Of a stretch of DNA of 64,000 nt, positions 1 to 8,474 are shown piece by piece; the stretch's first letter is position 1, and each line of letters opens with the position of its first letter. The stretch comes from Asaia krungthepensis NRIC 0535 (GTDB taxonomy: Bacteria; Pseudomonadota; Alphaproteobacteria; Acetobacterales; Acetobacteraceae): positions 1 through 64,000 of the forward strand of contig NZ_BAPV01000060.1 in assembly GCF_025995175.1 (NCBI RefSeq). Direction: 5' to 3'. A program made the translations under genes and the position numbers. The notes beneath the pieces are model-generated. The model searched no databases. It was not told the DNA's origin and saw only the letters and a list, made by a program, of their open reading frames with translations.

Positions 1-2961
1 TTCGGCGGCTCTGCGACACTCGACCCAAACGCTCTGATCAAGGGACAACCCAATGTCTACGGGTCTCTCTCGGGTGGCTTGGCCTCAGGCGGATTTATCG
101 TTGTCCGCATACAATCCGGCGGCTCGGTCTCCGGTGTCAGAACGAGCGCGCAGGGTGGGATCTATGTATCGAGCGGCGGCACGCTAACTGGCGCTACAGC
201 CCTCTCGGGGGGCACCATCTGGACCTATTCCGGCGGTACGAGTTTCAACACGCAGATCCAGGCTGGGGGCGATGGATCAGTTTATGCGGGCGGTACCGAG
301 ATCATTGTAAACGGCACCGGTTCAGGTTTCACGGCCAATGGGGCAGGCTTTGGCTCCGGTGGCGGCAACGCCGCCGGTAACGGCGCCATCCTGATCGGGA
401 GCGGCGGCACCGGCCTCAGCGAGACCGTCAATGGCGGCTACATGGCCGTGCAGGGCGCCGGCGCCGTCTCGCGCGATGCTGTCATCACGGGCGATGGCTG
501 GCAGGATATCGGCTATAACAACCGCACCGGTGCCGCAGGAGGCGGTGTCGCCTCCGGCACCATCCTGCGTAATGCCAAGCAGTTCATCAGCTCCGGGGGA
601 TCAGCCGCGGACACGGTAATTTCCGCGGGCGGTACGGAAGTCATCTCCACAGGGGGAAGAGCCAACAACACCGTCATTAATTCCGGGGGCTCCGTCTCCG
701 TCCTCGGCGGCGGTTACGCGCAGAACGCAACTGTAAGCTCCGGCGGTACCCTGACCGGTGCCAGTGGTGCCACCCTCGACGGCGGCACCATTTCTGGCGG
801 GGGGACGGCAACACTCGATCCGAATACGCTCATCACGAGCCAACCGACCGTGTATGGCACACTCAATGGAGGCTTGGTTTCAGGAAATCTAGCAGTTGCG
901 TTGATCAAATCTGGCGGCGTGGCGAATAATGTATCCGCCACTGCCAGCGGTGCCGTCTCCGTATCGAACGGAGGTTTAACAAGCGGGACTACCATACTCT
1001 CAGGCGGTACAATCGTAGTTTACTCCGGCGGCACGAGCATCAACACGCAGGTCAGAACCGGCGGGGTCGGGCAAGTATCACCGGGAGGTACTGAGACCAT
1101 CGTAAACGGCACCGGTTCGGGCATGACCGCATTTGGCTCGGGAATTGGCGATGGGTCCGGCGATAACCGAGGTGTTGGTGCCATTCTGATCGGCAGTGGT
1201 GGCACCGGCATCGGCGAGACTGTGAGTGGCGGCTACTTGGCCGTGCAGGGCACCGGCGCCGTTTCGCGCGATGCTGTCATCACAGCAAATGGCTGGCAGG
1301 ATATCGGCAACAACAATCGCACCGGTGCCGCAGGAGGCGGTGTTGCCTCCGGTACCATCCTGCGCAATGCCAAGCAGTTCGTCTGGTCCGGGGGTTCAGC
1401 CGCCAACACCGTTATTTCCGCAGGCGGCACTGAAACAGTTTTCGGGGGTGGTACAAGTCTCACCCCTGTGGTTAGCCTTGGTGGCCAGGTCGGCGTCAAC
1501 AGCGGCGGCACGTTGCAAGGAGGCAGCGTGCTTTCCGGAGGATCTGTTACGATCAATCAAGGAGGGAAGCTTACAGGTGCGTTGGACCTCTCTGCGGGCG
1601 CGAATGCGATGCTGGATGGGGGTGCCGGAGGCACAGTCAATCTTGCGGGTGACAGCTACACCAAACTGACCGTAACCGGCACGGGGAGCCCTTCGACGGT
1701 TCTTGCCGGGTTCAATGGCACAAAATCAGGTCAATCCGACCAGATCGTTCTGAGTGATATCAAGCATAGCGACATACTGAGTGTCAGTTATCCAGATGAT
1801 GACCACGTGACGCTGCACCTGAGAAGCGGGGGAACGTTCACAATGTCTATCCCGGGTGTCAAGAAGCAAGGCTACACCCTCAGTGATGGTCCCAACGGCT
1901 CGACGCTTTACGAGGTATGCTTCCTACCCGGGACGATGATTGAAACGCCCAATGGGCCGCGGGCAGTGGAAAAGCTGAGCACCGGGGACGAAATCTTGGT
2001 GTCTGTCGATGGAAAACGTTTTCCTGAAAAAATCGTCTTTATCGGCAAAGGGCATGTGGTCTGCGACGATGTACGCCTCATCGACGAAGCCGGCTATCCC
2101 GTGCGGGTCAAAGCGGGCGCGCTCGATCTGAATGTTCCTGCGAAGGATCTCCTAATCACGCCCGAACACTGCCTGTTCATTGACGGTGTCTTCATCCCGG
2201 TACGTATGCTTGTGAACGGGGTGAGCATTCTTTACGATCGCACTTTCGAGCAATACGACTACTATCATGTCGAAACAGAACGCCATTCGGTCATCATCGC
2301 TAACGGTGCCCTGACTGAGAGCTATCTCGATACCGGCAATCGCGAACGGTTCATTCTTGAGAACATCGCCGAGCGGAACAACGCTCTGCCGCGTAAAACC
2401 TGGGCCCGGGATGCTGCGGCTCCGTTAGCCACATCGAGCGAGTTCATTGAGGAAGTCTGGCACCGCCTCCGTGGGCACGCTGGTATCCGCATCCAAACTC
2501 GGCATGATCTAAGTTCCGAGGCGGGCATACATCTCATTACCAGGGACGGTCGGAGGCTGTGGCCGAGCCGACGTGACGAAGCACGCTATATCTTCGACGT
2601 TCCTCCGCAATACCGCGAGGTGTATATCGCCTCCGCGACAATGCGACCCAGTGACATTATAGGGCCGTTTGTTGACGACAGACGCGTCCTGGGCGTTCTG
2701 GTAGGTGCTATCGAGATCTATGATTACGACACGTATCGCATGCATGACGATCATTTGCGCATGCCAGATTTGCCTGGCTGGGGCGCCCTCGATCAGCCCT
2801 CGTTCAGATGGACGGTCGGCTCAGGGCTGCTGACGCTTGGAATATCGCAATCGCGCATTGATCGCATTGTGGCGGTCGAAATTGCCTCCTCGGTCGATTA
2901 CGAAATGACAGAGACAAGTCTGGCTTACACACAGCATTGCCTCTCATCTTTAAGGGCCTGA
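1..2961 (+). CDS. Partial AIDA-repeat secreted protein with C-terminal Hint domain
   Basis: The frame is open to the window edge, so the 5' end is missing; a TTG at 79 is only an internal codon. About 540 visible residues are strand-loop-strand repeats rich in SGG and GGT, as in AIDA-type autotransporter passengers. A Hint_2-type domain follows: the nucleophile-like Cys (CFLPGT) is at nt 1918-1920, the TxxH block (TPEH) ends with His at nt 2167-2169, and the C-terminal ANG motif lies near nt 2300, followed by ESYLDTGNR. The last 165 residues or so (nt 2450-2940) form a separate domain with VDDRRVLGV, LPGWGALD and RIVAVEI motifs. No beta-barrel translocator is visible, so this is not a classical autotransporter. 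By family, such proteins are surface or secreted adhesins, and Hint may self-cleave. The next two genes resemble its C-terminal parts. Family call is firm; function is inferred. Confidence 0.85.
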   Translation, partial: FGGSATLDPNALIKGQPNVYGSLSGGLASGGFIVVRIQSGGSVSGVRTSAQGGIYVSSGGTLTGATALSGGTIWTYSGGTSFNTQIQAGGDGSVYAGGTEIIVNGTGSGFTANGAGFGSGGGNAAGNGAILIGSGGTGLSETVNGGYMAVQGAGAVSRDAVITGDGWQDIGYNNRTGAAGGGVASGTILRNAKQFISSGGSAADTVISAGGTEVISTGGRANNTVINSGGSVSVLGGGYAQNATVSSGGTLTGASGATLDGGTISGGGTATLDPNTLITSQPTVYGTLNGGLVSGNLAVALIKSGGVANNVSATASGAVSVSNGGLTSGTTILSGGTIVVYSGGTSINTQVRTGGVGQVSPGGTETIVNGTGSGMTAFGSGIGDGSGDNRGVGAILIGSGGTGIGETVSGGYLAVQGTGAVSRDAVITANGWQDIGNNNRTGAAGGGVASGTILRNAKQFVWSGGSAANTVISAGGTETVFGGGTSLTPVVSLGGQVGVNSGGTLQGGSVLSGGSVTINQGGKLTGALDLSAGANAMLDGGAGGTVNLAGDSYTKLTVTGTGSPSTVLAGFNGTKSGQSDQIVLSDIKHSDILSVSYPDDDHVTLHLRSGGTFTMSIPGVKKQGYTLSDGPNGSTLYEVCFLPGTMIETPNGPRAVEKLSTGDEILVSVDGKRFPEKIVFIGKGHVVCDDVRLIDEAGYPVRVKAGALDLNVPAKDLLITPEHCLFIDGVFIPVRMLVNGVSILYDRTFEQYDYYHVETERHSVIIANGALTESYLDTGNRERFILENIAERNNALPRKTWARDAAAPLATSSEFIEEVWHRLRGHAGIRIQTRHDLSSEAGIHLITRDGRRLWPSRRDEARYIFDVPPQYREVYIASATMRPSDIIGPFVDDRRVLGVLVGAIEIYDYDTYRMHDDHLRMPDLPGWGALDQPSFRWTVGSGLLTLGISQSRIDRIVAVEIASSVDYEMTETSLAYTQHCLSSLRA
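13..1440 (+). repeat. Two long direct repeats (795-bp period) in the AIDA passenger
   Basis: The codons for ATLDPN occur at nt 13 and again at nt 808, and the following sequence matches at an offset of 795 bp (265 residues), with near identity around 448-600 and 1243-1395. Similarity fades after about 1440. This is an in-frame internal duplication, and the number of copies upstream of the window is unknown. The period is an exact multiple of three, as expected for expansion or contraction of a passenger without loss of frame. Confidence 0.85.
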
Positions 2962-2962
2962 A

Positions 2963-3460
2963 ATGATGATCATCGATGAAAATCTTGAGGCAATCAGAAG
3001 CATTTATCTCGATATTCTGGCAAGAACCCCACCCGTCGGCTCACGTCCAAAATTCAGCACGGACCCACAAGTCTACCTCGAGACAGACACCGGAAAGACA
3101 ATCAACCCAAGTAGATCAACATCGAAATACACCATATTTAGCATCGGACACGATGTAAAAAGGACTGCCATACTGAGATCCAGAACCTTCCGGCGCTATG
3201 AGACAGTTGGAGCCTATACGGATGACACCCGACTTCTCGGCGTAAAAATTGGGGAGATACTTCTTTTCGGCCCCAACAAAACCACGTCGGAAGATAAACA
3301 CCTCCGTTCGAAGTATCTTCCGGGTTGGCATCAGATAGACAGCCCGGCCAGCCGCTGGACCAATGGTGCTGCCTGCCTTTCCCTGAATGAAAGCTGCAAT
3401 CATTTCAGCCGAATTCTCGCCGTTGAAATCACAGAGACTGGCCAATACGCCATCGATTAG
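2963..3460 (+). CDS. Small protein homologous to the C-terminal domain of the upstream Hint protein
   Basis: This 165-residue protein starts one base after the TGA of the Hint gene (ATG at 2963; 2966 is an alternative), so it is probably cotranslated. It has no signal peptide or membrane segment. It aligns with the last 110 residues or so of the upstream protein: TDDTRLLGVKIGEI matches VDDRRVLGVLVGAI, LPGWHQID matches LPGWGALD, SRWT matches FRWT, and RILAVEI matches RIVAVEI. It therefore looks like a detached duplicate of that domain. Function is unknown. A partner, a modulator of the large protein, or a decaying duplicate are all possible. Its base composition is less GC-rich than the parent domain. 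I do not recognise a named family. Confidence 0.75.
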   Translation: MMIIDENLEAIRSIYLDILARTPPVGSRPKFSTDPQVYLETDTGKTINPSRSTSKYTIFSIGHDVKRTAILRSRTFRRYETVGAYTDDTRLLGVKIGEILLFGPNKTTSEDKHLRSKYLPGWHQIDSPASRWTNGAACLSLNESCNHFSRILAVEITETGQYAID

Positions 3461-3475
3461 AATGAAAAGAGAATA

Positions 3476-3904
3476 ATGCCGTTTGTCCTGAGTGATGTTC
3501 CGATGTCCCTTCTAAATGCAGAGGGACACAGCATCTTTGTGAGTGAACTCACGGTCGGCGCGCAGCTACTCTCGCTCCACGACCATAAAATCAGAAACGA
3601 TTTCGTCTCATGGGTCGGTGGGTATCGCGTCAAAGTCGATGAGTCTCTCCCCGACGTCTTGGCGGGATATCCAGTACGTATTCGCAAAAATGCGATCGCG
3701 GAACAGATACCGTGCGCCGATCTCCTGGTCACGGCCAGTCATGAGATCTTTATCGACAATCTTTTCATTCCGATAAGGCGTCTCGTGAACGGTGTGAGTA
3801 TCTATTTCGATACTGACTACACAAGCTATGTAGCCAGGTCATTTGCCTTACGTGAGACAATCATCGTCGTCGTAAACGGGATTGCCCTGAAAGCCAAATC
3901 CTAG
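3476..3904 (+). CDS. Stand-alone degenerate Hint-domain protein lacking the catalytic cysteine
   Basis: This 142-residue protein starts at an ATG 15 bp after the previous stop, behind an AAAGAGA stretch that could be a weak ribosome site. It aligns across almost its whole length with the Hint domain of the first gene: GYPVRIRKNAI matches GYPVRVKAGAL, DLLVTASHEIFID matches DLLITPEHCLFID, FIPIRRLVNGVSI matches FIPVRMLVNGVSI, and VVVNGIAL matches VIIANGAL. The position of the nucleophile Cys is a Leu (about residue 5) and the His before the last strand is lost, while the TxxH block is kept as TASH. Self-splicing or cleavage should therefore be impossible. It may be a non-catalytic partner of, or a relic from, the neighbouring Hint gene. 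Confidence 0.72.
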   Translation: MPFVLSDVPMSLLNAEGHSIFVSELTVGAQLLSLHDHKIRNDFVSWVGGYRVKVDESLPDVLAGYPVRIRKNAIAEQIPCADLLVTASHEIFIDNLFIPIRRLVNGVSIYFDTDYTSYVARSFALRETIIVVVNGIALKAKS

Positions 3905-4399
3905 CGTCGACCACTTCGGGGGTGCGGCTTGGCTGCCTTAATGCTAAGACCGCCTGCCCAGCCCGACTTATCTGTCCTTATAGATGTCGAGCAAATACGC
4001 GCGCCGGAATCCGCGCGCATATATCGGACACTCCGCCAACTCCCGCGACTTCACCCGCCCCTCTTTGCCGCGCGTTTTCTGACTATCGGGCATCAAATCG
4101 ATAAATCGGCAAAGGGCTGATAACTACAATGCCGTCAGAACTTCATATAATACCTGGAAGCAGCGCTTCGACGGTGGTGTGTATCGGCACCAAAAGCCAA
4201 GTCGATCAGATATATTGATCAAGTCATTCCAATTCCGCCTCTATCTCAAGACATCTCGTCACATTATCTTACACATCCACAGAATGTAGTGTTCAACATC
4301 CTCTATTTTTCTAGGTTGGCACATCGAGTTGCCGAGGAAGCGCATATCTGTGGTTGTTCGTACTGTGATAACGGTGCCTTATCGGCGGAAAAGCTCCTT
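3905..4399. other. Intergenic region without a supported gene
   Basis: About 495 bp between the Hint cluster and the lactonase gene. Two overlapping short frames near 3922-4120 look like chance ORFs, with no ribosome site and no family resemblance. The right half (about 4200-4290) is relatively AT-rich and is the likeliest place for the promoter of the downstream pair, but I cannot point to clear -35/-10 boxes. Confidence 0.5.
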
Positions 4400-5635
4400 A
4401 TGGTGGAAATACAAAAGTGCCCAGCTCATCCTGGGGCTCTGACAAGGCGCAAAGCCTTGTCTCTCGGCAATGCTGTAGTGGGCGCATCGCTTCTTGCCTC
4501 GCTCTCGCGCGCACACGCCGCGCCATCGGCAGACTCAGTGATCGCGCCCCCCAGCGTCGTGAGTTCCCCACCCCGGATCTGGGGGCCCGAGGCTCCGGTG
4601 GCGTTCACGCCCGACCCGGATATCCTGTTTTACGATCCCTCATTTTCGACGGTCATTCTCGATAATGCGCCGCTCGTTCAGGCCTGGAAGGGCAAGGCGC
4701 TTTGGCTTGAAGGGCCGGCATGGTCCAGCGACGGGCGGTTTCTCATCACCAGCGACGTGATGGGCAGCACCCAGTACCGCTACCTGCCTGAGGAACGCTG
4801 CATGACGGTGTTTCGCAAGGAGAGCTATCACTCCAACGGCAATACCTTCGACCGTGAGGGGCGTCTGATCACCTGTGAGCACGGCATGCGTCGCGTCATT
4901 CGCTGGGAGCATGATGGACGCTGCACGATCCTGGCCGAAAGCTTCGAGGGCAAGCGGTTAAATTCCCCCAATGATATCGTGGTGGATGCCCAGGGCGGCA
5001 TCTGGTTTACCGATCCGCCCTATGGCGACAGACTCTGGGAAGGACATCCCGATGCCCCCCAGGACGGCAAGCCGACCAAGGGCAATCTGACCTGGAATCT
5101 CGATCTGGAGGCGACCGAACAGCTTGGCGGTCAGGCGGGTCAGGAGACCCATGTGTTTCATCTTGATCCGGAAACCCGCAAGCTCAGTAGTGTACTCACA
5201 GGTGCTGAGCTTTCCGGACCAAACGGGCTCTGTTTCTCACCCGACCAGAAAACGCTCTATATCGTCTCGAGTGAGAAGGGCGCACGCCGTCCCAAGGGCG
5301 GCGGCTACCGCAATATCTATGCCTTCGACGTGCAAAATGCTGCCCTCTCGAACCAGCGTGTCTTTGCTGACATGACCCTTGCAGGTCAGAAACTGATGCC
5401 CGATGGCATCAAGGCCGACCGCATGGGCAATCTCTGGGTGGCGGCCAATGGCCCGCTCGGGCTGTGCGGCGTGTTCATCTATAACCCCGCAGGCAAGATG
5501 ATCGGGCGGCTGCGTCTGCCACGCAGTGTGTCCAACCTGACATTCGGGGGTACGCAGCGCGATCGCCTGTTCATGTGTGCGGAAAATACGATCTTCACAC
5601 TCGACGTCGCCACGCAGGGAGCTGGATTGTCATGA
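4400..5635 (+). CDS. Tat-exported SMP-30/gluconolactonase-family lactonase
   Basis: A protein of 411 residues of the SMP-30/gluconolactonase/LRE-like beta-propeller family, which hydrolyses sugar lactones or related esters. The frame is open from 4289, but the upstream part looks non-coding. ATG at 4400 gives a twin-arginine leader (TRRKALSLG, a hydrophobic stretch, then RAHA before the mature start near residue 40). Family motifs seen are LEGPAW, NSPNDIVVDAQGGIWFTDPPYG and PDGIKADRMGNLWVA, which carry the usual metal-binding Glu, Asn and Asp. A periplasmic location fits the sugar-oxidising life of acetic acid bacteria, where lactones arise outside the cytoplasm; the substrate is not known. 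The stop overlaps the next start in ATGA, so the two are translationally coupled. Confidence 0.85.
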   Translation: MVEIQKCPAHPGALTRRKALSLGNAVVGASLLASLSRAHAAPSADSVIAPPSVVSSPPRIWGPEAPVAFTPDPDILFYDPSFSTVILDNAPLVQAWKGKALWLEGPAWSSDGRFLITSDVMGSTQYRYLPEERCMTVFRKESYHSNGNTFDREGRLITCEHGMRRVIRWEHDGRCTILAESFEGKRLNSPNDIVVDAQGGIWFTDPPYGDRLWEGHPDAPQDGKPTKGNLTWNLDLEATEQLGGQAGQETHVFHLDPETRKLSSVLTGAELSGPNGLCFSPDQKTLYIVSSEKGARRPKGGGYRNIYAFDVQNAALSNQRVFADMTLAGQKLMPDGIKADRMGNLWVAANGPLGLCGVFIYNPAGKMIGRLRLPRSVSNLTFGGTQRDRLFMCAENTIFTLDVATQGAGLS

Positions 5636-6840
5636 CCTCTTTTTTCAAGACCCTTACCCTCTCGGCCTGCATCGCTGGCGCAGGGCTCGCTCCTTTCGGC
5701 TCGAGCCCAGCCGCTTACGCCGCGACCTCGGCCTCCCCGGAACAGCCCGCACTCGAGGTGGTCAAACGCTTCCCGTCCGATTTCAACATGATCGGCGTGG
5801 CTGTGTCCCGTTCAGGCCTCGTCTATGCCTCTGCCCCCGCCACCATGAAGCGCTACAGCGCCAGCGTGGTCCGCATCGACCCGAAAACCGGCGCGCTCGT
5901 ACCGTTTCCGGATGCCAACTGGAACCGGTTCGAGCCCAAGCCGGTCAATCGCGAACTCTGGGTTTCCGTTCCCGCACTTTGGGTGGACGATGAGAACCAT
6001 CTCTGGGTGCTGGATTCTTCCCTCCCCTCGGTGGACCAGAAAGCCCTGCCCCCCAAGCTCGCAGAGTTCGATGCCGAGACGGGAAGGCTGATTCAGATCT
6101 ATCATTTCGGTCCTGACATCACCCCTGAAGACTCCCTCAACGACGTACGTGTGGATACCCGCACGCGCACGGCCTACATCACCAATGAATGGGGACGTGG
6201 CGGGCTGGTAGTGATGGATCTCGACACCGGGGCCTATCGTCTGGTTCTGGCCAATACGCGCTCGGGCATCGCAGACCCGAAACAGCACCTTCATATCTAT
6301 GGCGAACTGGCGCGCAAAAAGGATGGCAGCCTGCCCGTCACGCAGGATGACGGGATTGCCCTCTCACCCGATCGTGCCTGGCTGTATTACCGCCCACTCA
6401 CCGATCATCATTACTGGCGCATCGCGACGGCCGATCTGCTCAACGCCCATCTGGGCGATGCCGATCTGGACAAGAAAGCACAATATCTCGGCCAGTCCGT
6501 CATGAGCGGCGGGATAGAAATGGATACCTGCAATCGGCTCTGGGTCGGCGATATCGAAAATCACGGGCTCTATGCCCTGACGCTGGCGGGAGACGAACCC
6601 AAGCTGCGCACCCGGAAAGTCTACGATAATCCCGCCGTGCTTGACTGGGCGGATGGGTTCGCGATTGCACAGGGCTGGCTTTATATCAGCGACTCCCGGC
6701 TCGATGAAATCGCGTTCCAGAATAGCCGCCCGCTTCAGGGGCCAACCACCATCTACCGTATGAAGCTGCCCCCCTGTCCGCCGACGACGGCACCCTCCTC
6801 GGCACCCGATGATACGGACACGGGCCATGCTAAGCGGTAA
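5632..6840 (+). CDS. Secreted Yellow/major royal jelly protein-family beta-propeller
   Basis: A protein of 402 residues with a Sec-type signal peptide (hydrophobic stretch ending AAYAATS near residue 30). The body reads as the Yellow/MRJP family: FPSDFNMIGVAVS, LWVLDSSLPS, LNDVRVDTRTRTAYITNEW, DGIALSPDRAWLYYRPLT, CNRLWVGDIENHGLY and a C-terminal WADGFAI. Bacterial members are a minority of this mainly insect family; some are annotated as dopachrome-tautomerase related, but no enzymatic activity can be assigned here. The start ATG overlaps the lactonase stop (5632-5635), so two periplasmic propellers are made together, suggesting a shared periplasmic substrate. Confident on family, open on function. 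Confidence 0.8.
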   Translation: MTSFFKTLTLSACIAGAGLAPFGSSPAAYAATSASPEQPALEVVKRFPSDFNMIGVAVSRSGLVYASAPATMKRYSASVVRIDPKTGALVPFPDANWNRFEPKPVNRELWVSVPALWVDDENHLWVLDSSLPSVDQKALPPKLAEFDAETGRLIQIYHFGPDITPEDSLNDVRVDTRTRTAYITNEWGRGGLVVMDLDTGAYRLVLANTRSGIADPKQHLHIYGELARKKDGSLPVTQDDGIALSPDRAWLYYRPLTDHHYWRIATADLLNAHLGDADLDKKAQYLGQSVMSGGIEMDTCNRLWVGDIENHGLYALTLAGDEPKLRTRKVYDNPAVLDWADGFAIAQGWLYISDSRLDEIAFQNSRPLQGPTTIYRMKLPPCPPTTAPSSAPDDTDTGHAKR

Positions 6841-6859
6841 TGAGCGTGTCGCATTGGTC

Positions 6860-7441
6860 ATGACCGGCATCAAGCCGCACAGCATGTCTCCCTTCGATAC
6901 GAGGGGGAAAACGACCATCCTCAGCCCATGTGCCCCTCCCTCGCTGCCACGCATGCTCTGGGCCGGGTTCGTGGGCGGGAATATCGCGAGTTTTGTGAAA
7001 TGGGGGACAGAAATGCCGCTTCCGCCCCGCACCCCAGACCGACCAAGCCCTCCTGCGGAAATGCTGCGGGATTTCGGCGTCTCGGTCGATCACCTCGTTT
7101 ACAGCTATTCAGGACATCTGGTGCAGGGTGGCGTGCTTCTGGTGCATCATTTGTTTTCGATCGTGTTCGCCCTGCTTTATTGCGTGCTCTGTCGGTTCTG
7201 CCCGCGCATCGCTCTCGCCCAGGGTCTGGCTTTCGGTCTCGTCGTCACGATCCTTTTTCACGGCGTCGTGCTTCCAATGGGGCAATGGGCACCGCCACTC
7301 TGGGCACTTCCGCCCGCGGAAATCATGTCCGAAACCCTGGGTCATCTTCTCTGGGCCTGGGTGATCGATCTGGTGCGACGAGAGATCATGGGAGCGTCGC
7401 TGCCGCGCGCCTCGGCAGAGGTCAGCTCCGGCACTCTCTGA
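6860..7441 (+). CDS. YagU-like (DUF1440) inner-membrane protein
   Basis: The core matches the E. coli YagU family: AGFVGGNIASFVKWGTEMPLPP near the start, then SGHLVQGGVLLVHHLFSIVFALLYCV, and SETLGHLLWAWVIDLVRRE at the end. About four hydrophobic segments are seen. YagU is an inner-membrane protein reported to contribute to acid resistance, which would suit an acid-producing host, but that role is inference here. The start is unsure: 6860 is chosen, with ATG codons at 6809, 6827, 6884 and 6953 as alternatives and no good ribosome site at any. It follows the Yellow-family gene closely and may share its transcript. Confidence 0.75.
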   Translation: MTGIKPHSMSPFDTRGKTTILSPCAPPSLPRMLWAGFVGGNIASFVKWGTEMPLPPRTPDRPSPPAEMLRDFGVSVDHLVYSYSGHLVQGGVLLVHHLFSIVFALLYCVLCRFCPRIALAQGLAFGLVVTILFHGVVLPMGQWAPPLWALPPAEIMSETLGHLLWAWVIDLVRREIMGASLPRASAEVSSGTL

Positions 7442-7589
7442 CGGTGGGACAAGCGCCGGAAAACAAGCGGAGTCGGCGATCGGGTACCGGCCCTTCGAAC
7501 AATTTCGCCGGCACCTTTGACGTATCCGGAATACCGCGCCGGTTTGACGTTTTCACCTGCAGCCTTCCTGAGTCCCTGCAGGCTGGCAT

Positions 7590-8474
7590 TCACCCCCTGA
7601 ACGAGGACGCGTAGGAGCCAGGGCTGGCGGGAAAAACGATGGTTTTTTTGCCACTAAGAAATACCCGTCGATGGGCATGGGCATGGATCGCCCGCGCGAG
7701 AACCTGACTCTCCACATCACGCCCCAATGCCACATAATCTTCCGGTGACTGATTATGCGAGACGCGGATGATGTCCTGCTCGATGATCGGGCCTTCATCG
7801 AGTTCGGCCGTCACATAATGGGCCGTGGCGCCAATCAGCTTCACACCGCGGGCATGGGCCTGATGATAGGGGTGCGCGCCCTTGAAGCTGGGCAGAAAGG
7901 AATGGTGGATATTGATGGTCCGCCCGGAAAGCTCCTGACACATCGCATCGGAAAGCACCTGCATATAACGTGCAAGCACGATCAGATCGGCTCCCGCTTC
8001 CTGGATGATCGCCAGCTGCTGCGCCTCGGCTTCCGCCTTGTTCTGCTTCGTGACCTTTATGTAGTGGAACGGAATATCATGGTTCACGACCAGCTTCTGG
8101 AAATCCAGATGGTTCGAGATCACCGCCACGATATTGATGGGTAGCGCCCCGATCCGCACGCGATAGAGCAGGTCGTTCAGGCAATGGCCGAAGCGCGATA
8201 CCATCACCACGACATTCAGCCTCTCGCTTTCGTCGTGGAACTGCGCCTGCATGCCATGGCGTTCCGCTACGGGCGCGAAATCGCGCCTCAGGGTTTCCAG
8301 CGTTGTCCCTGTTTCAGCAACGAAACTGGTTCGCATAAAAAAGCGGTCCGTCTCCTTGTCATCGAACTGGGCAGAGTCGCTGATATTGCAGCCCTTTTCG
8401 GCCAGATAACCAGAAATGGCCGCAACGATCCCGCGCCGTGCCTGACATGTCACCGTGACGCAATAACGGCTCAT
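7590..8474 (-). CDS. purU: Formyltetrahydrofolate deformylase
   Basis: A protein of 294 residues that hydrolyses 10-formyl-THF to formate and THF, balancing one-carbon units in the cytoplasm. An N-terminal ACT domain (YCVTVTCQARRGIVAAISGYLAEKGCNI) precedes a formyltransferase-like hydrolase domain with the signature INIHHSFLPSFKGAHPY, where the first His is catalytic, and ATAHYVTAELDEGPIIEQD with the catalytic Asp. The start at 8474 is preceded by an AGGAAGAGG ribosome site; a longer frame to 8540 lacks one and runs into the leader. The gene converges with the YagU-like gene and has an unusually long upstream region (8475-8720). Confidence 0.93.
   Translation of the reverse strand: MSRYCVTVTCQARRGIVAAISGYLAEKGCNISDSAQFDDKETDRFFMRTSFVAETGTTLETLRRDFAPVAERHGMQAQFHDESERLNVVVMVSRFGHCLNDLLYRVRIGALPINIVAVISNHLDFQKLVVNHDIPFHYIKVTKQNKAEAEAQQLAIIQEAGADLIVLARYMQVLSDAMCQELSGRTINIHHSFLPSFKGAHPYHQAHARGVKLIGATAHYVTAELDEGPIIEQDIIRVSHNQSPEDYVALGRDVESQVLARAIHAHAHRRVFLSGKKTIVFPASPGSYASSFRG

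Noticed and set aside
1918-2340. Intein inserted in a host protein
   Set aside because: The Hint block lacks an endonuclease and is followed by an unrelated domain; there is no conserved host protein on either side, so it is a Hint_2 module of a secreted protein rather than a mobile intein.
3922-4120. Two overlapping 60-codon frames after the Hint cluster
   Set aside because: No ribosome site, odd composition, and mutual overlap; treated as chance.
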